Shown piece by piece: positions 23,613 through 33,640 of a DNA stretch of 64,000 nucleotides (its first letter is position 1; the number at the start of each line of letters is the position of its first letter). The translations under genes and the position numbers were made by a program. Under the pieces are notes generated by a model, which saw nothing but the letters and a program-made list of their open reading frames with translations, made no database searches and was not told where the DNA came from. This DNA comes from Cycas panzhihuaensis. Lineage: Eukaryota; Cycadophyta. The stretch is from NCBI GenBank assembly GCA_023213395.1, contig CM041465.1:62751741-62815740 (forward strand), in the 5' to 3' direction.

Positions 23613-24430
23613 GAGTTCTGGGATGTCTTTGCGTGGGATTATTCTGACATGAAGGGAATTGACCCCTCCATTGTCACTTATAATCTTACCACCATTCTTG
23701 GCACCCATCTCGTGCATTAGAAGTAGCATCCTCTTTACCCTAAGCTCTCGACCAGATTAAGATGGAGGTCAAGAAGTTGTTGGATGTTGGACTTATCACT
23801 TCTGTCGATTACCCCAGGTGGGTATCTAACATCATTCCCATTGCTAAAAAGAATGGGACCATTTGCATATGTATCGATTTCTGTGATATTAACAATGCTT
23901 GTCCTAAGGACAACTTTCCACTTCTCTTTATTGATCAAATCATCGATCAAACTGCTGGGTTTGAGGTTATGTCCTTAATGGATAGATTCTCTGGCTACAA
24001 CCAGATCCAAATATCTCCCGAAGACTGCCATAAGATGGCCTTCACCACCCCGTGGGGTACCTTTGCCTACAAGGTAATGCCCTTTGGTCTTAAAAATGCA
24101 GGCGCTACTTATCAAAGAGCGATGTATTTCATCTTCTATGACCTCATCGATAACACATTTGAGGTCTTCATGGATGACATGATGGGTCTCTCATGTGTTA
24201 GGGCCCATCATCCTTCTGACTTGCAGGCTATCTTCATGAGATGCCACAAGTATCACGTTAGCCTAAACTCACTCAAGTTTGTGTTTTCCATTACTTCTGG
24301 TAAATTCCTTGGATTTCTTGTATCAAAACAAGGAATTTAGATTGACCCTGACAAAGTTAAGGTAATCCTTGACATGCCGCTTCCTAGAATACAACGATAA
24401 ATCAAGTCATTTCTAGGTAGGCTCAGTTTT
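23613..24430 (+). pseudogene. Reverse transcriptase of E
   Basis: RT collinear with H. There is one net frameshift in the whole gag-pol: a single base is missing near 23750 compared with H (between PKL and the KMEV residues), moving the frame by one. From 23762 to 24340 the frame is open for 192 codons with VKKLLDVGLI, FCDINNACPKDNFPL, FEVMSLMDRFSGYNQ, TTPWGTFAYKVMPFGL and the catalytic EVFMDDMMGLS (Asp codons 24173-24178). A TAG at 24338 ends this open part. Confidence 0.93.
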
Positions 24431-25100
24431 CTTAAGCATTTTTTGGCAGACTTTGCCATAAATGCCAAACCCTTTACCAACCTATTAAAGAAAGGAGCCC
24501 CATTTATTTGGTTAATTAAGGTCCAATAAGCCTTTGAAGGATTAAAGGAAGCACTCACATCCGCTCCAATGTTGGTGCCTCTTCACTTTAATAGGCCCTT
24601 CGTCTTGTACACCTCAGTCGTTGATGAATCCCTGGGTGCTATGCTAGCCTAGGAGGATGACTCAGGGGTCGAGAGAGCTATTTATTTCATCTGTCACACT
24701 CTCGTGGCTGCTGAACTTAACTACTCTCTGACTGAGAAGGAATATCTCTCCTTGGTCCACGCGACCAAGAAGTTCTGACATTACTTGCTTGTTAACACCA
24801 CCAAGGTGATCATCCAATCTGATCCCTTGTGCTTCTTACTTACTCAATCTGACCTAACCGATAGGACTGGTTGTTGGGCCATCCTACTCCAGGAGTTCGA
24901 CCCTCAAATCATTAACAGGAAGTCAAAGAAGGGAATGATAGTGGCAGAGCAACTAGCTGATGCCCTTATTCCCAACATGTTCGACGTTCCTGTTGATGAT
25001 TCTCTCCCTGATGAGTCTATCCTGATCATCTAGGGTACCTATCCTCATCCACTCATCGATAGCAAGTGGTATGGCGACATTGTGTAGTATCTCACTCAGA
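24431..25100 (+). pseudogene. Gypsy-type RNase H of E
   Basis: The RNase H domain follows RT in the shifted frame. Visible pieces are LLKKGAPFIW, RPFVLYTSVVDESLGAML, ERAIYF, and the open 82-codon part at 24785-25033 with VIIQSDPLCFLLTQSDLT and AEQLADALIP. Several TAG/TGA/TAA stops interrupt it. As in H, integrase follows with no second RNase H between. Confidence 0.8.
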
Positions 25101-26311
25101 AGCAACACTACCCTGAAGCTAGCAACAAAGTCAAGTCATGCATCCACGCCACCGCCAGATAATACTTTATAGTAGATGAAGTGTTGTACAAAAGATCCTT
25201 TGATGGGATCCTTCTTCCCTGCGTCACTTCAGATAAAGCAGACCAGATACTTCGCGAATGCCATCATGGCATTTATGAGGGCCACTTTGGGGGCCAATCC
25301 ATGGCCCAGAGGATCCTATGCATGGGCTATTATTGTCTGTCCCTTTTCAAGGATGCCCATGCCTATGTCCTAAGATGTCGACGATGCCAAGAGCATGCTA
25401 ACATCTCTCACGTGCCTTTTGAGGCCCTCCATCCTATCATATCTCCATGGCCCTTTGCTCAATGGGGTTTAGACCTCATTGGTGCCATATCACCACCTTC
25501 TTCGTCACAGCACAAGTATATCTTGACTACCACAGAGTATTTCACAAAATAGGCAGACGCAATCCCTCTATCTACTACGCCTGGTAAGACGATAGCCATC
25601 TTCGTCTACTAACACATCATTTGTTGTTTCAGGATTTTAGACATCTTGATCACAGACAATGGAACCCTCTTTTGTAATAAGGAGATGGATGAGCTTTGTG
25701 AGAAGTTCAAGATTTCTCATAAGACCTCATTTCCTTATTACCCTCAAGCAAATAGACAAGTTAAATCATTCAACAAAACCCTTATTAACATTCTAAAGAA
25801 AACCATCGCACAATCTCAAAGAGATTGGCATCTTCATCTCCTTTCTGCCTTGTGGGCCTATCATACCTCTATTCGTACGGCTATTGGAATGACACCGTTC
25901 TCCTTAGTCTACAGAACCGAGGCAGTACTCCTGTTGGAAGTGGAGATCCCCTCTCTATGAGTCTCCCTTAGAGGTCCTATCGATGAGGAGTCTATCCGTC
26001 AGGCTCACCTCTTAGACCTCGAGGCTCTGGACGAGAGACGTTTAGTGGCTTACCAAGAAAACCTCGCTTCGAAAGCCTGCTCACAAAGGGCTTATGACAA
26101 ACATCTTCATACATGTCCTTTATACCCTAGGGACTACGTCCTCAAGCTAGAATATCTCCACGATCGCCTAACCAAATTTGGGCCTAAATGGATCAGTCCC
26201 TTCAGCGTTCTCGAGAGCCTTGATAATGACACTTATAGGATTGCCATCTTGAAAGGCTTGGAATTTGAGAAGGCGGTCAACGGAAAATTCCTCAAGAAAT
26301 TTTATGCATGA
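25101..26311 (+). pseudogene. Integrase of E, catalytic Glu replaced by Lys
   Basis: Three open pieces (25181-25552, 25646-25960, 26045-26311) carry the zinc finger (ECHHGIYEGHFGG ... LRCRRC), WGLDLIGA with the first Asp, and MITDNGTLF with the second Asp. The catalytic Glu of D,D-35-E reads AAA (Lys) at 25763-25765, in RQVKSFNKTL, where H has GAG. Stops lie between the pieces. The terminal stop is at 26309-26311 (TGA). The reading from 19740 to 26311 corresponds in length to H. Confidence 0.9.
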
Positions 26312-27000
26312 TCCTCTCGGTGATTCCTTCAGCATGCTCCGGAATGATCCTAAATAACCGCCCTAAGCTTGTTTGCATTCCCCCTAGCCTTAGGTGGAAT
26401 GGATAGCTTAGGTCCTCATTCTTTTTGGTTCCTTCTGTAGGACCCTTGTTCCCTCTTTCTTGGGAACCTCACCTCCCTATTTGGGCATCCCCCAATTAGG
26501 GCGACCCTTGGGGTGTCGTCACTTCCTCCCATCGCTATTTTCTTTGTATATCCTGCTATGCTCCCATGTGGACATGCATGTCACCCTGTCTCTTAGCCTC
26601 ATGCATATCCATCATTGCTACTTGTGGTGATTGTGTGCGTCCCTACTAGAGATATGGTCTCGTATGAAAGGAAATATGCGCCTAACTCATAATCAATAAC
26701 ACATCACATCCACATAAAAAACAAGCATAAATCTAGCTATGCGATAGTCAAAACATCACCTGCTACACCATCATACATCCATGTATACTCACACTCACAT
26801 ATATATACTCTCATATGTACACACCAAGATCAAAGCATCATAAACATACATATCCATTATGCATCCATTGCAATGTATACCACAAACACCATCTCATGCA
26901 TCAAATGGGGTACCAATCACCCTGTCTATATACACAAAATCAATCATCATAATATACAAATAATAATACATCATTTATGGGAATCTGGTGTCCTTATAGG
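26312..27000 (+). other. Post-pol spacer of E
   Basis: No gene is seen on the plus strand. From about 26690 the sequence is rich in CAT/ACA/ATA steps. The mark CAAATGGGGTACC at about 26903-26915 is conserved in H, unit A and unit B, and is the insertion point used by E within H. Confidence 0.65.
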
Positions 27001-27199
27001 GGGGTACAATCATATGTCTCTACATGATGACCCCCTGGAGGCTCGTTTTTTCCCTTATCACATCCTAACTTACATCATACCCTACTACTGCCCCTCTCTG
27101 GGGGCGCCATCTCCTGGTCGGTGTAATCTCTCTCCTGGGGATCACATGCCTCCTAAGCTCCTTCGTAGCCTCTGGGAGCTCCCTACCTTGCTCCCCTCA

Positions 27200-28972
27200 T
27201 CGTGTGGCCTCCTCGGTGTCATCGCTGCTGTGTAGGTATATGTCCTGCTCTAGCTCGACCTCGACGCTACCTAATCCACCAGCTGATCGTATCGAGCCTG
27301 GATATGATCTCTCTCGCTCTCTACTCCCTAGAGTCTCTCCTCCATGCTCTGAAACTTCTCCTCCATCCCTCAGAGACGGTCCTCTAGGACTACCATCTGT
27401 ATCCTACCCTCTGTGTCTTCGCCTACTCCTCCCTGAGCCTTTAGCCCCTGTATGTGACTCTACAGTACGTCTCACTCACCCTGAGTCTCGTCCAGCTCTT
27501 ATTGCAGTCGTCCTCTAAATGCCACGTACTCTTAGGACTCTACAGCCCATATATCCCTTGCCCTCACCAATGGGGCAAATGATGCCATGTGGGCATTGGC
27601 CAATCTGGGCACATCCTCAGCCTAGATGGTTGGCTGCCCCTCTGCATACACCTGAGGGAATATCTCCCTCACTGTAGCCTCCACCAGCTACTGGATCTCT
27701 GTGGTACCTACACACCTAACATGCCATATGTCAATATATATCTAGCCACATACCAAATTGAAACTAAATCAAAGCGTGTGGGCATCTGGTTATCAAACAA
27801 TGAGGAAAGTAAGGCCTCACCTACTGCAGCCGTTGGCTCCTCCGCCTGTGCGATGGCCTCTACCCCTGGCACTCTACCAACTGCTGGTGCCTCCTCCTCT
27901 GGCACCTCCTCTGCAACTACCTCCATTGCTGGAGCTTGTGTCCCTTCCTCTGCTGCTGGAGCTGTCCCCCTAGGTATCTCCATGATCCTCAATCTCTGAG
28001 CTCGTATCACAGGCTCCCTCATCTCCTGGGCAGCCCCTGATGGGCCTGCCTCTTCTATAGCTCACGATTGGCTGGCCCCATCTCCTCCATCACCGCCATC
28101 ATCATCTTCAGGGGCAACCCCTACCACTCATGCCTTCTCGTCACTATCCCATCTCATTGCTCGGTAGGGATCTGAGGTGTACTTAGTCATGGTAAGGAGA
28201 TCTAGCAACGTAGCATCCACAGACCTCCTGACGTGTGCCTGATCCTCAACTCCCCTAAACCAGGTCTTCCATCTGTGTACCATGGGTGCCCACTCTGATA
28301 TGGGATGTGGTCCCCTTGGTGGTACCCCCGTTGCAAAGTGATCAAAGAACTAGCACTGCAAGAGGGTGCTGTAAGACAATCCACCTCTAATCGCCACCCT
28401 GATAGCATCCAACTGAGCGATGAGGTTCATCACTATGAGGGTGGCGCAATCCAATCACTCACCAGACTTGCACCTTTGTACCGCATGGATTCAGCCACCG
28501 GGGATATCTCTATAGTTCTATTTTTAGGATATTTGGAATATAAGGCATAGTGTGATTAGCTTCCTCACACGAGGAATCCTAGACATCACCATACTCTGCA
28601 GAGGCACTCCTCGCCTCTCCCGCCTATCCTGGCCCATAAAAAACATAGTCGCCTCTTGATGGGTCATCTCATTACTAGGCAATGCTCCTAACAAGGCTAG
28701 TCTCCCTATCACTGGCACTCCAAGGATCCGCTAGATATCTCTAGGTGTCACTGTCATGTCCCCTACTTTGGGCAGATGGAGCACGTGTCTCTGCCTATCC
28801 CAATGTGACATGATGTCTACCAACAACCTACGATCAGGCATGAGCGGGGTGTCCTTACCACCTTCAGCAACCTGCATCTCTGTAGGACTCCCCTGTCCCC
28901 CCTACTCATCATCTCTATAAAACTTAACATAGCCATATAGATGTTCTCACAGTTCTCCACTGTGGTCACCAC
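27200..28972 (-). pseudogene. Antisense PMD-like gene of E (coding part)
   Basis: A spliced gene appears to run opposite to gag-pol. Its N-terminal coding exon begins at a splice acceptor (CAG-like TTTTGTAG, exon from 28972). It reads SHWDRQRHVLHLPKVGDMTV and then GALPSNEMTHQEA, resembling plant mobile domain proteins, which are host proteins linked to gene silencing and often found near transposons. A Glu/Ala/Pro-rich part (28022-27830) precedes an intron at 27708-27820 bounded by GT and AG. The last exon has EIFPQVYAEGQP and a charged, coiled-coil-like tail. Stops and at least one frame change near 28490 make it a pseudogene. Assignment to the PMD family is moderate; the antisense, spliced structure is better supported by comparison with H. 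Confidence 0.6.
27708..27820 (-). other. Intron of antisense gene in E
   Basis: A 113-base AT-rich stretch on the minus strand begins GTGAGG after ..GTAG and ends GTTAGGTGTGTAG. The matching place in H (34141-34255, 115 bases) has AG/GTGAGA and ..GATTGTAG. In both copies the reading frame from the acidic exon enters the conserved FPxVYxEGQP exon across the splice, which is strong support. Confidence 0.65.
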
Positions 28973-29124
28973 CTACAAAATGCCATTAAATGTGTCAATC
29001 TATAGCTAACACTTACTCTTGACCTCTCAAGGCTCTCCCTCAGCCTCATTTGGTTGAGATTTGGGGACCCTTGGAGCCTCCTTTTTATTTTTCATCCATT
29101 CTGCCTTCGCATCATATTAAACTT

Positions 29125-29260
29125 CGCAGTACCATGGAGTTTAGCTGGGTCCCGAGGCGATCGGGGCCCCGTGATAAAGATCGGTGCCCCACGACAAAGA
29201 TCGTGGTACCACCATCTTTGTCGTGCTGTGAACGACACCCCCCCAAAAGGGGGGGTTTTC
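29125..29260 (-). repeat. Palindromic GTACC-type repeats and C7-A4-G7 hairpin
   Basis: Between the antisense TATA box and the first conserved antisense exon lie near-repeats of a palindromic GTACCACGATC/GATCGTGGTAC type. They are followed by CCCCCCC AAAA GGGGGGG (29238-29255), a perfect hairpin. H has the same arrangement at 35620-35735. The core resembles the LTR palindrome cluster at 17158. It lies in the inferred leader or first intron of the antisense gene. Confidence 0.55.
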
Positions 29261-29662
29261 TTGCTAAAAACTCAAAAAAAAAATCTTTTGTGCGGGCTCA
29301 GCGGGGACCACTGGGACCAAGGCTACCTAATGCCCTAGTCCCGCCTATTTCTGGGTCCAATTTGGACTCTGAGAGGCCACTTATCGCCTATATGGGACTA
29401 AAAATCTACACAAAAAATGATAAAAAAGTAACATATTTTAAATTACGATTTTGGGAGGGGTTTTGGCGATCCACTCACTGGATCAGGTCGTGTTGTCATC
29501 ATCTCACTCTCCTGGTCATGTTGGCTACCTCCTCACTCTGATCCAATAGACAGATCTCTCGCTGCCTGTCCTAGAAGTGGGGTAGTGCTCAACTGCATAA
29601 GGAATGAGCTATGGATTTCGTACGAGTGCTTGTGAGAATGAAATCCCTTTTCGTTCAAGTTT

Positions 29663-29673
29663 CCTTATATAGG
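29663..29673 (-). promoter_or_regulatory. TATA box of antisense gene in E
   Basis: CCTATATAAGG on the minus strand is a textbook plant TATA box. It is preserved base for base at 36137-36147 in H, although surrounding sequence differs at many positions. It lies about 690 bases upstream of the first conserved antisense exon in both copies. Confidence 0.65.
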
Positions 29674-30214
29674 TGGGGCCCCTATTGGGCACTTCCTCCT
29701 TTCTCGCCTCTGAGGCAGCCTTCAAGACCATATTTTCACCCTGGCCAACATTGCTTTCTAGATCAGTTCCCCTTTTCGTCTTTATGGTCTCCTTCCGACC
29801 TATTTCTCCTGGCACATTAATGATGCCCCAAATGGCTTATTTTTGCCGAAGCTCCCCTTGTCTCATTTTATGTGCCACTCTCTTACATGCCCGAGTTTAT
29901 ACTCATCTGGCTCATTTTGCCATCCTGGACACGTTTTTTCAGCCTGTTCCTGCTCCCAGGGCCCCCAAAGGGAATGCTCCCCCCACTCGGAGTCATCCTT
30001 TTCCTTCTAAGGCAACCTTTGGCACCCCGGGATGACCTTTTTCTGCCCACTCTCAGCCAATGGTCAGATAGCCTACTTTTGATCCTTTAGTAACCTCATT
30101 ACTAGGTCCTCCTACCCTTCATGGCCATTTATCACTTGCCATATGAGCCTCTTTTTGCTCTGACTCCTATATCACTACATATTTTCCCCACCAAGATTTT
30201 CTCTTCCATCATCC

Positions 30215-30637
30215 ATGTCTCTCTACATTTTTACCAATGGCAGGAGCCATCGTAATCTTGGACCTTCTACCACAGCATGGATCCTTCGCAGCCCGTCTGG
30301 ACATGATTTCCTGTGCTCTGGGGTCTTCCTCCCAGAGGCTACCAATAATGAAGCCAAGTACATGGCTATTATTAAGGCTCTTACCAATGCTCTTTGTTCC
30401 CACCACAGATTGATTATTTTTCTTTGTAACTCCCAGGTTGTGGTGTCTCATCTCACCCAAGTTTTCCAGGTGCGATACCCTTACTTGAGAGCCCTTGCTT
30501 CGACTACTAGGTCTCTTCTGGCTTGTTTCCAGTCTGTCGACATCTGACATATTCCTTGGGCTCTCAATGCTGAAGTAGATAGTCTCGTTCAGCTCATCCT
30601 TGAGCATCGCCTTCCTCTTCTTACTGACTACCCCTGA
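30215..30637 (+). pseudogene. Second RNase H (RNase HI-like) of E, two catalytic Asp lost
   Basis: A 141-codon unit with an RNase HI fold signature: start MSLYIFTNGRSHRNLGPS, then LPEATNNEAKYMAIIKAL, LCNSQVVVSHL and LNAEVDSLVQLI. In the RNase HI family four acidic residues hold the metals. Here the first (codon 8) and third (codon 72) read Asn, the second (Glu 46) and fourth (Asp 122) remain, and codon 111 is TGA (30545). H keeps all four acids. The domain resembles the archaeal-type RNase H that Tat gypsy elements carry, but it lies after integrase and past the antisense gene. Separate ATG start; no fusion to pol. Confidence 0.8.
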
Positions 30638-30721
30638 GACTTGTCTAATTGTTCTATCACCCAAGTCGCAGGCCATCATGTGCATCATCTTGCAATTCGT
30701 TCATACCTCCAAAAGCTAGCC

Positions 30722-33345
30722 CTATACCTCTTTAGCCTATGACGACTATAGTGGGGGCACACTTCTAGCAAGTATGGCACCCTGGTGGCCACGTCACCTC
30801 CTGCAATCTTCCCTACTCCCCTTAAGGCTTATTTGACTCATGTGATGTTTATTTGTTATGTTGTTTTATCACCACTTAGTCTCCTTGTTGTGTCCTTGAG
30901 CCCCTTGATTGCTTTTTGTGGTTCTTGGTCCTTTGTTTGCCCCTGGGCAGGTGCGCTTGCCCCTCTGTCGGCCTCCTAGTGCCGTGGCTCGTAGCCCTGG
31001 CTGGCTATTTGGGCCAGCTTGGCCCTTTAGCCCCACACTGTGGCAGAGTTCACGGTACCACGGTATTTATCGCGGTACCACGATATGTACCGCGGTGCAA
31101 CTGTTATAAACTATTTCTTTTAATCCGTCGTGTCAATTCTCACATTTATTATGGAATTTTCACGCGTCCTTTGACCCACCTCAGCACTAGTCGAGCCCCA
31201 ATCACTTGATTAGGGTTGGGGCTAAGTATTTAAGCTCTTCTTAAGTTATTTTTTGGGCTCTCTTTCAAAGGAACATTAAGGAAATTCACCTTGCTCTCTG
31301 CTCTACTCTTCTACTCTGCTATACTCTTAGGACTTGCAACTACTCCTCTGCACCCAGCCCTCCTTAGGCCTCGCTGTGACATCCTCACAGCCCATTGCAT
31401 GCCCCAGAGAGGGCATTCTTTAGGAGTTTTCAGGGTCTCTTTGCCCAGGCAAGCACCGAGTTATTTCAGAAGCAGGATTTCTCTCAACCGCCTCAGAAGG
31501 GGCCCTATACCTGCTACACCTCAGCCTTCTTCATAGGTCTTTAGCCTCTTCTCAGCAGGCTCTTATAGAGGTAAATGCCTCCTTACTTTCCTTGATGTAT
31601 TTATTGATTTGAAGCTCTCTTCTTGCTTAGTTCATGCCCAACTTTGTGCATGCTTGTTGCTAGTTTCTTTTTCTTAGTTTCTAGAGTTTGTATCTTGATT
31701 TGTTGTAGCTATTTCTCTATTATTTGAGTCTCCTCTCATGTGTTTCACACCTAGGACAATGGCACAAGAGGATTTCACAGGGTTTGGGATAGAGCTGGGT
31801 GGACTCCATACTACCCTTGCACTCCCAAGAGGCATTCGCCCTCCAAACCCTCATCTTTTACCCCCTGTGCTGTCCCTGGAGTAGGTAAGGGATTAGGAGA
31901 TCATTTCTAGCTGTTGAAACTAGCATTTACACCTATTGCAATGGTGGTTTGTAGACCTGTTTCTCCCATCCGAGTAATGCATAATCCCCAGAGGCTCCTT
32001 CTAGCTCAAATCCTCTCTCAACAGCCCGGTTTGCTCCCTGTAGCACTCCAGTCCATTGTGGACTTCCTTGAGCTCCTTTTGTACTTTTGTTACCCTTGTT
32101 TATAGCCAGTTTTTGCAGTCATACTCTCACAGCCCCATGGCTCCTTAAGGGAAAGTAGGGTTGCCCTTTGTGGGAAGTGGGTCACTCTGAGGCTGACCTA
32201 TTTACATACCTTTCATTTGGGTATTTTTAGACCATAGTCTATCACTGTAAACTTGTGATTTGTGAGTACTTACGTGTATGTATAGAGATCTGGATTTTGA
32301 CATATGTATATATATGTTTTAGTGCTCTTCCTCGTATTGTTAGTCTCCTTTCTGTGGAAGTGAATCTTTGTGTTTACTTGCAAGTAAAAAGAGAACGTGA
32401 GGAACTTCTCCTCCCTTCTTTCTCTTGGGTAAGTGAATCCATTTGCATTTTGTCATACCATTATATTTTCGCTATCGCTTTCCTTTTCATTTCCAGCATT
32501 TTATTGTTACTTTCCAGGGAAGGTAAGGAAGCCCTACGCTTTACCCCACCATGACTTTTCGCCGCTTGTTTTGTGGAATAACTTGGAACATCTAGTGGGA
32601 GCATTGCCACCTCAACCACGCCTTTATCCAGGGTATGTGACCTTACTTTGCTTCACCTTTTCCATTTTAAAAAGGTTGCACGGTAGTAATTTAGAGAACA
32701 TAAAGGAAAAAGGGAAATCAACCTCTTTTGTTTGCACATTGTATGTTGCACTTTACATATCATACCCGTTTAGGAAAAGGACTCCTAGGAATTTTCCTTC
32801 AGCCTTTTCCCTTAACTCGTAAACATTATCCTCATCCCCTTGGCTTGTTCTATTTGATTTGGTTTACTTGCACACACCCTAGCACTCTCGCTTCCTTTGG
32901 TTGGACCCTCAAGGGGGGATTTTGGGGTGATCGATCAATCCCATCCCCTTCCTCTTTCCTCAGTTCTAATTGCCTAGCCAAATAACTGAGGAAGTCTTAG
33001 CCGTGCCGTAGGTTATTTGCCTACCTTACTTCTGGTCATTTCTCTACCGTAGGGGAACCTTCAGGGATTCTCTTCCTCCCCTTCCGGCCATCCAAGGATG
33101 GGAGGACTTTCCTCTGAAGCCTGTTCAGGCTACCTTTTTAGCTTCCCTCTTCTTAGTTAAAGTAGGGGAACCACCCTTAGGTAGTTGGGTATCATCCCCA
33201 GGTCCCAAACTCGTGCTCCAGTGCACGGGGTGCCCTGTGTGGTACTCACCTTACTCATAGGATTCTATTCGTATCCTCGATACCATTATTAATCATCCTC
33301 ACTATTCCTACTTAGCTAGGTGGTTATCTTGTAGACGCGCATCCA
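30722..33345 (+). repeat. 3' LTR of E, 5' end deleted
   Basis: Aligns with 16849-19479. A junction near 30720 joins sequence just after the second RNase H (..CAAAAGCTAG) directly to LTR position 138 (TACACCTCTTTAG in the 5' LTR). About 340 bases of pre-LTR sequence, the polypurine tract and the LTR start are missing, judged from H. It ends CGCATCCA followed by the GGTAC duplication. A TATTTAAG box is at 31227 and the palindrome cluster at 31031-31099. Confidence 0.85.
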
Positions 33346-33350
33346 GGTAC
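33346..33350 (+). repeat. Target-site duplication GGTAC, right side of E
   Basis: Directly follows the E 3' LTR end CATCCA; matches 16707-16711. The H sequence resumes with CAATCACC, as in the uninterrupted E copy near 26914. Confidence 0.85.
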
Positions 33351-33640
33351 CAATCACCCCATCTATATATATATATATATATCAAAATCATGTATCATAT
33401 CATATATATGGTATGGTACATCCTCTGTGGGAAGCTGATGTCCTTGTAGAGGGGGTATAATCATATGACTCTATATATGGTCCCCTTGGAGGCCCGTGCT
33501 TTCCCCTTGTTAAAATCAAATACATATACCCTAATCTACTACTACCCTGCTCCTGGGGTATCATCTCTTGGTCGATGTGATCTCTCTCCTGGGAACCATA
33601 TCCCTCCGAGACTCCTCCTGTGTCTCAATGAGGTCCCTGC
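33351..33640 (+). other. Post-pol spacer of H, second piece, with TA microsatellite
   Basis: No gene is seen. A (TA)n run lies at about 33361-33382. The stretch matches the E sequence just after 26914 and probably holds the 3' end of the antisense transcript. Confidence 0.55.

Larger units (their letters stand above)
16712..33345 (+). mobile_element. Complete but decayed Ty3/gypsy element E (16.6 kb)
   Basis: E is a near full-length element inserted in the post-pol region of H, on the same strand. It has a 5' LTR (16712-19479), primer site, gag-pol (19740-26311), a post-pol region with an antisense PMD-like gene and a plus-strand RNase H, and a 3' LTR that has lost its first about 137 bases. 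The flanking GGTAC repeats prove a single insertion rather than a tandem array. By eye its two LTRs differ at about one base in ten over a 330-base sample. Confidence 0.88.

Noticed and set aside
27589-27999. Plus-strand Ser/Thr/Pro-rich open frames at 27204-27999, 34207-34683, 53504-53749 and 62537-62878
   Set aside because: They lie opposite the Glu/Ala/Pro-rich exon of the antisense gene, whose splice signals and motif order are conserved. Low-complexity composition explains the open frames.
33361-33382. The (TA)n run as a regulatory site
   Set aside because: It is a simple microsatellite, interrupted or absent in the matching E sequence.
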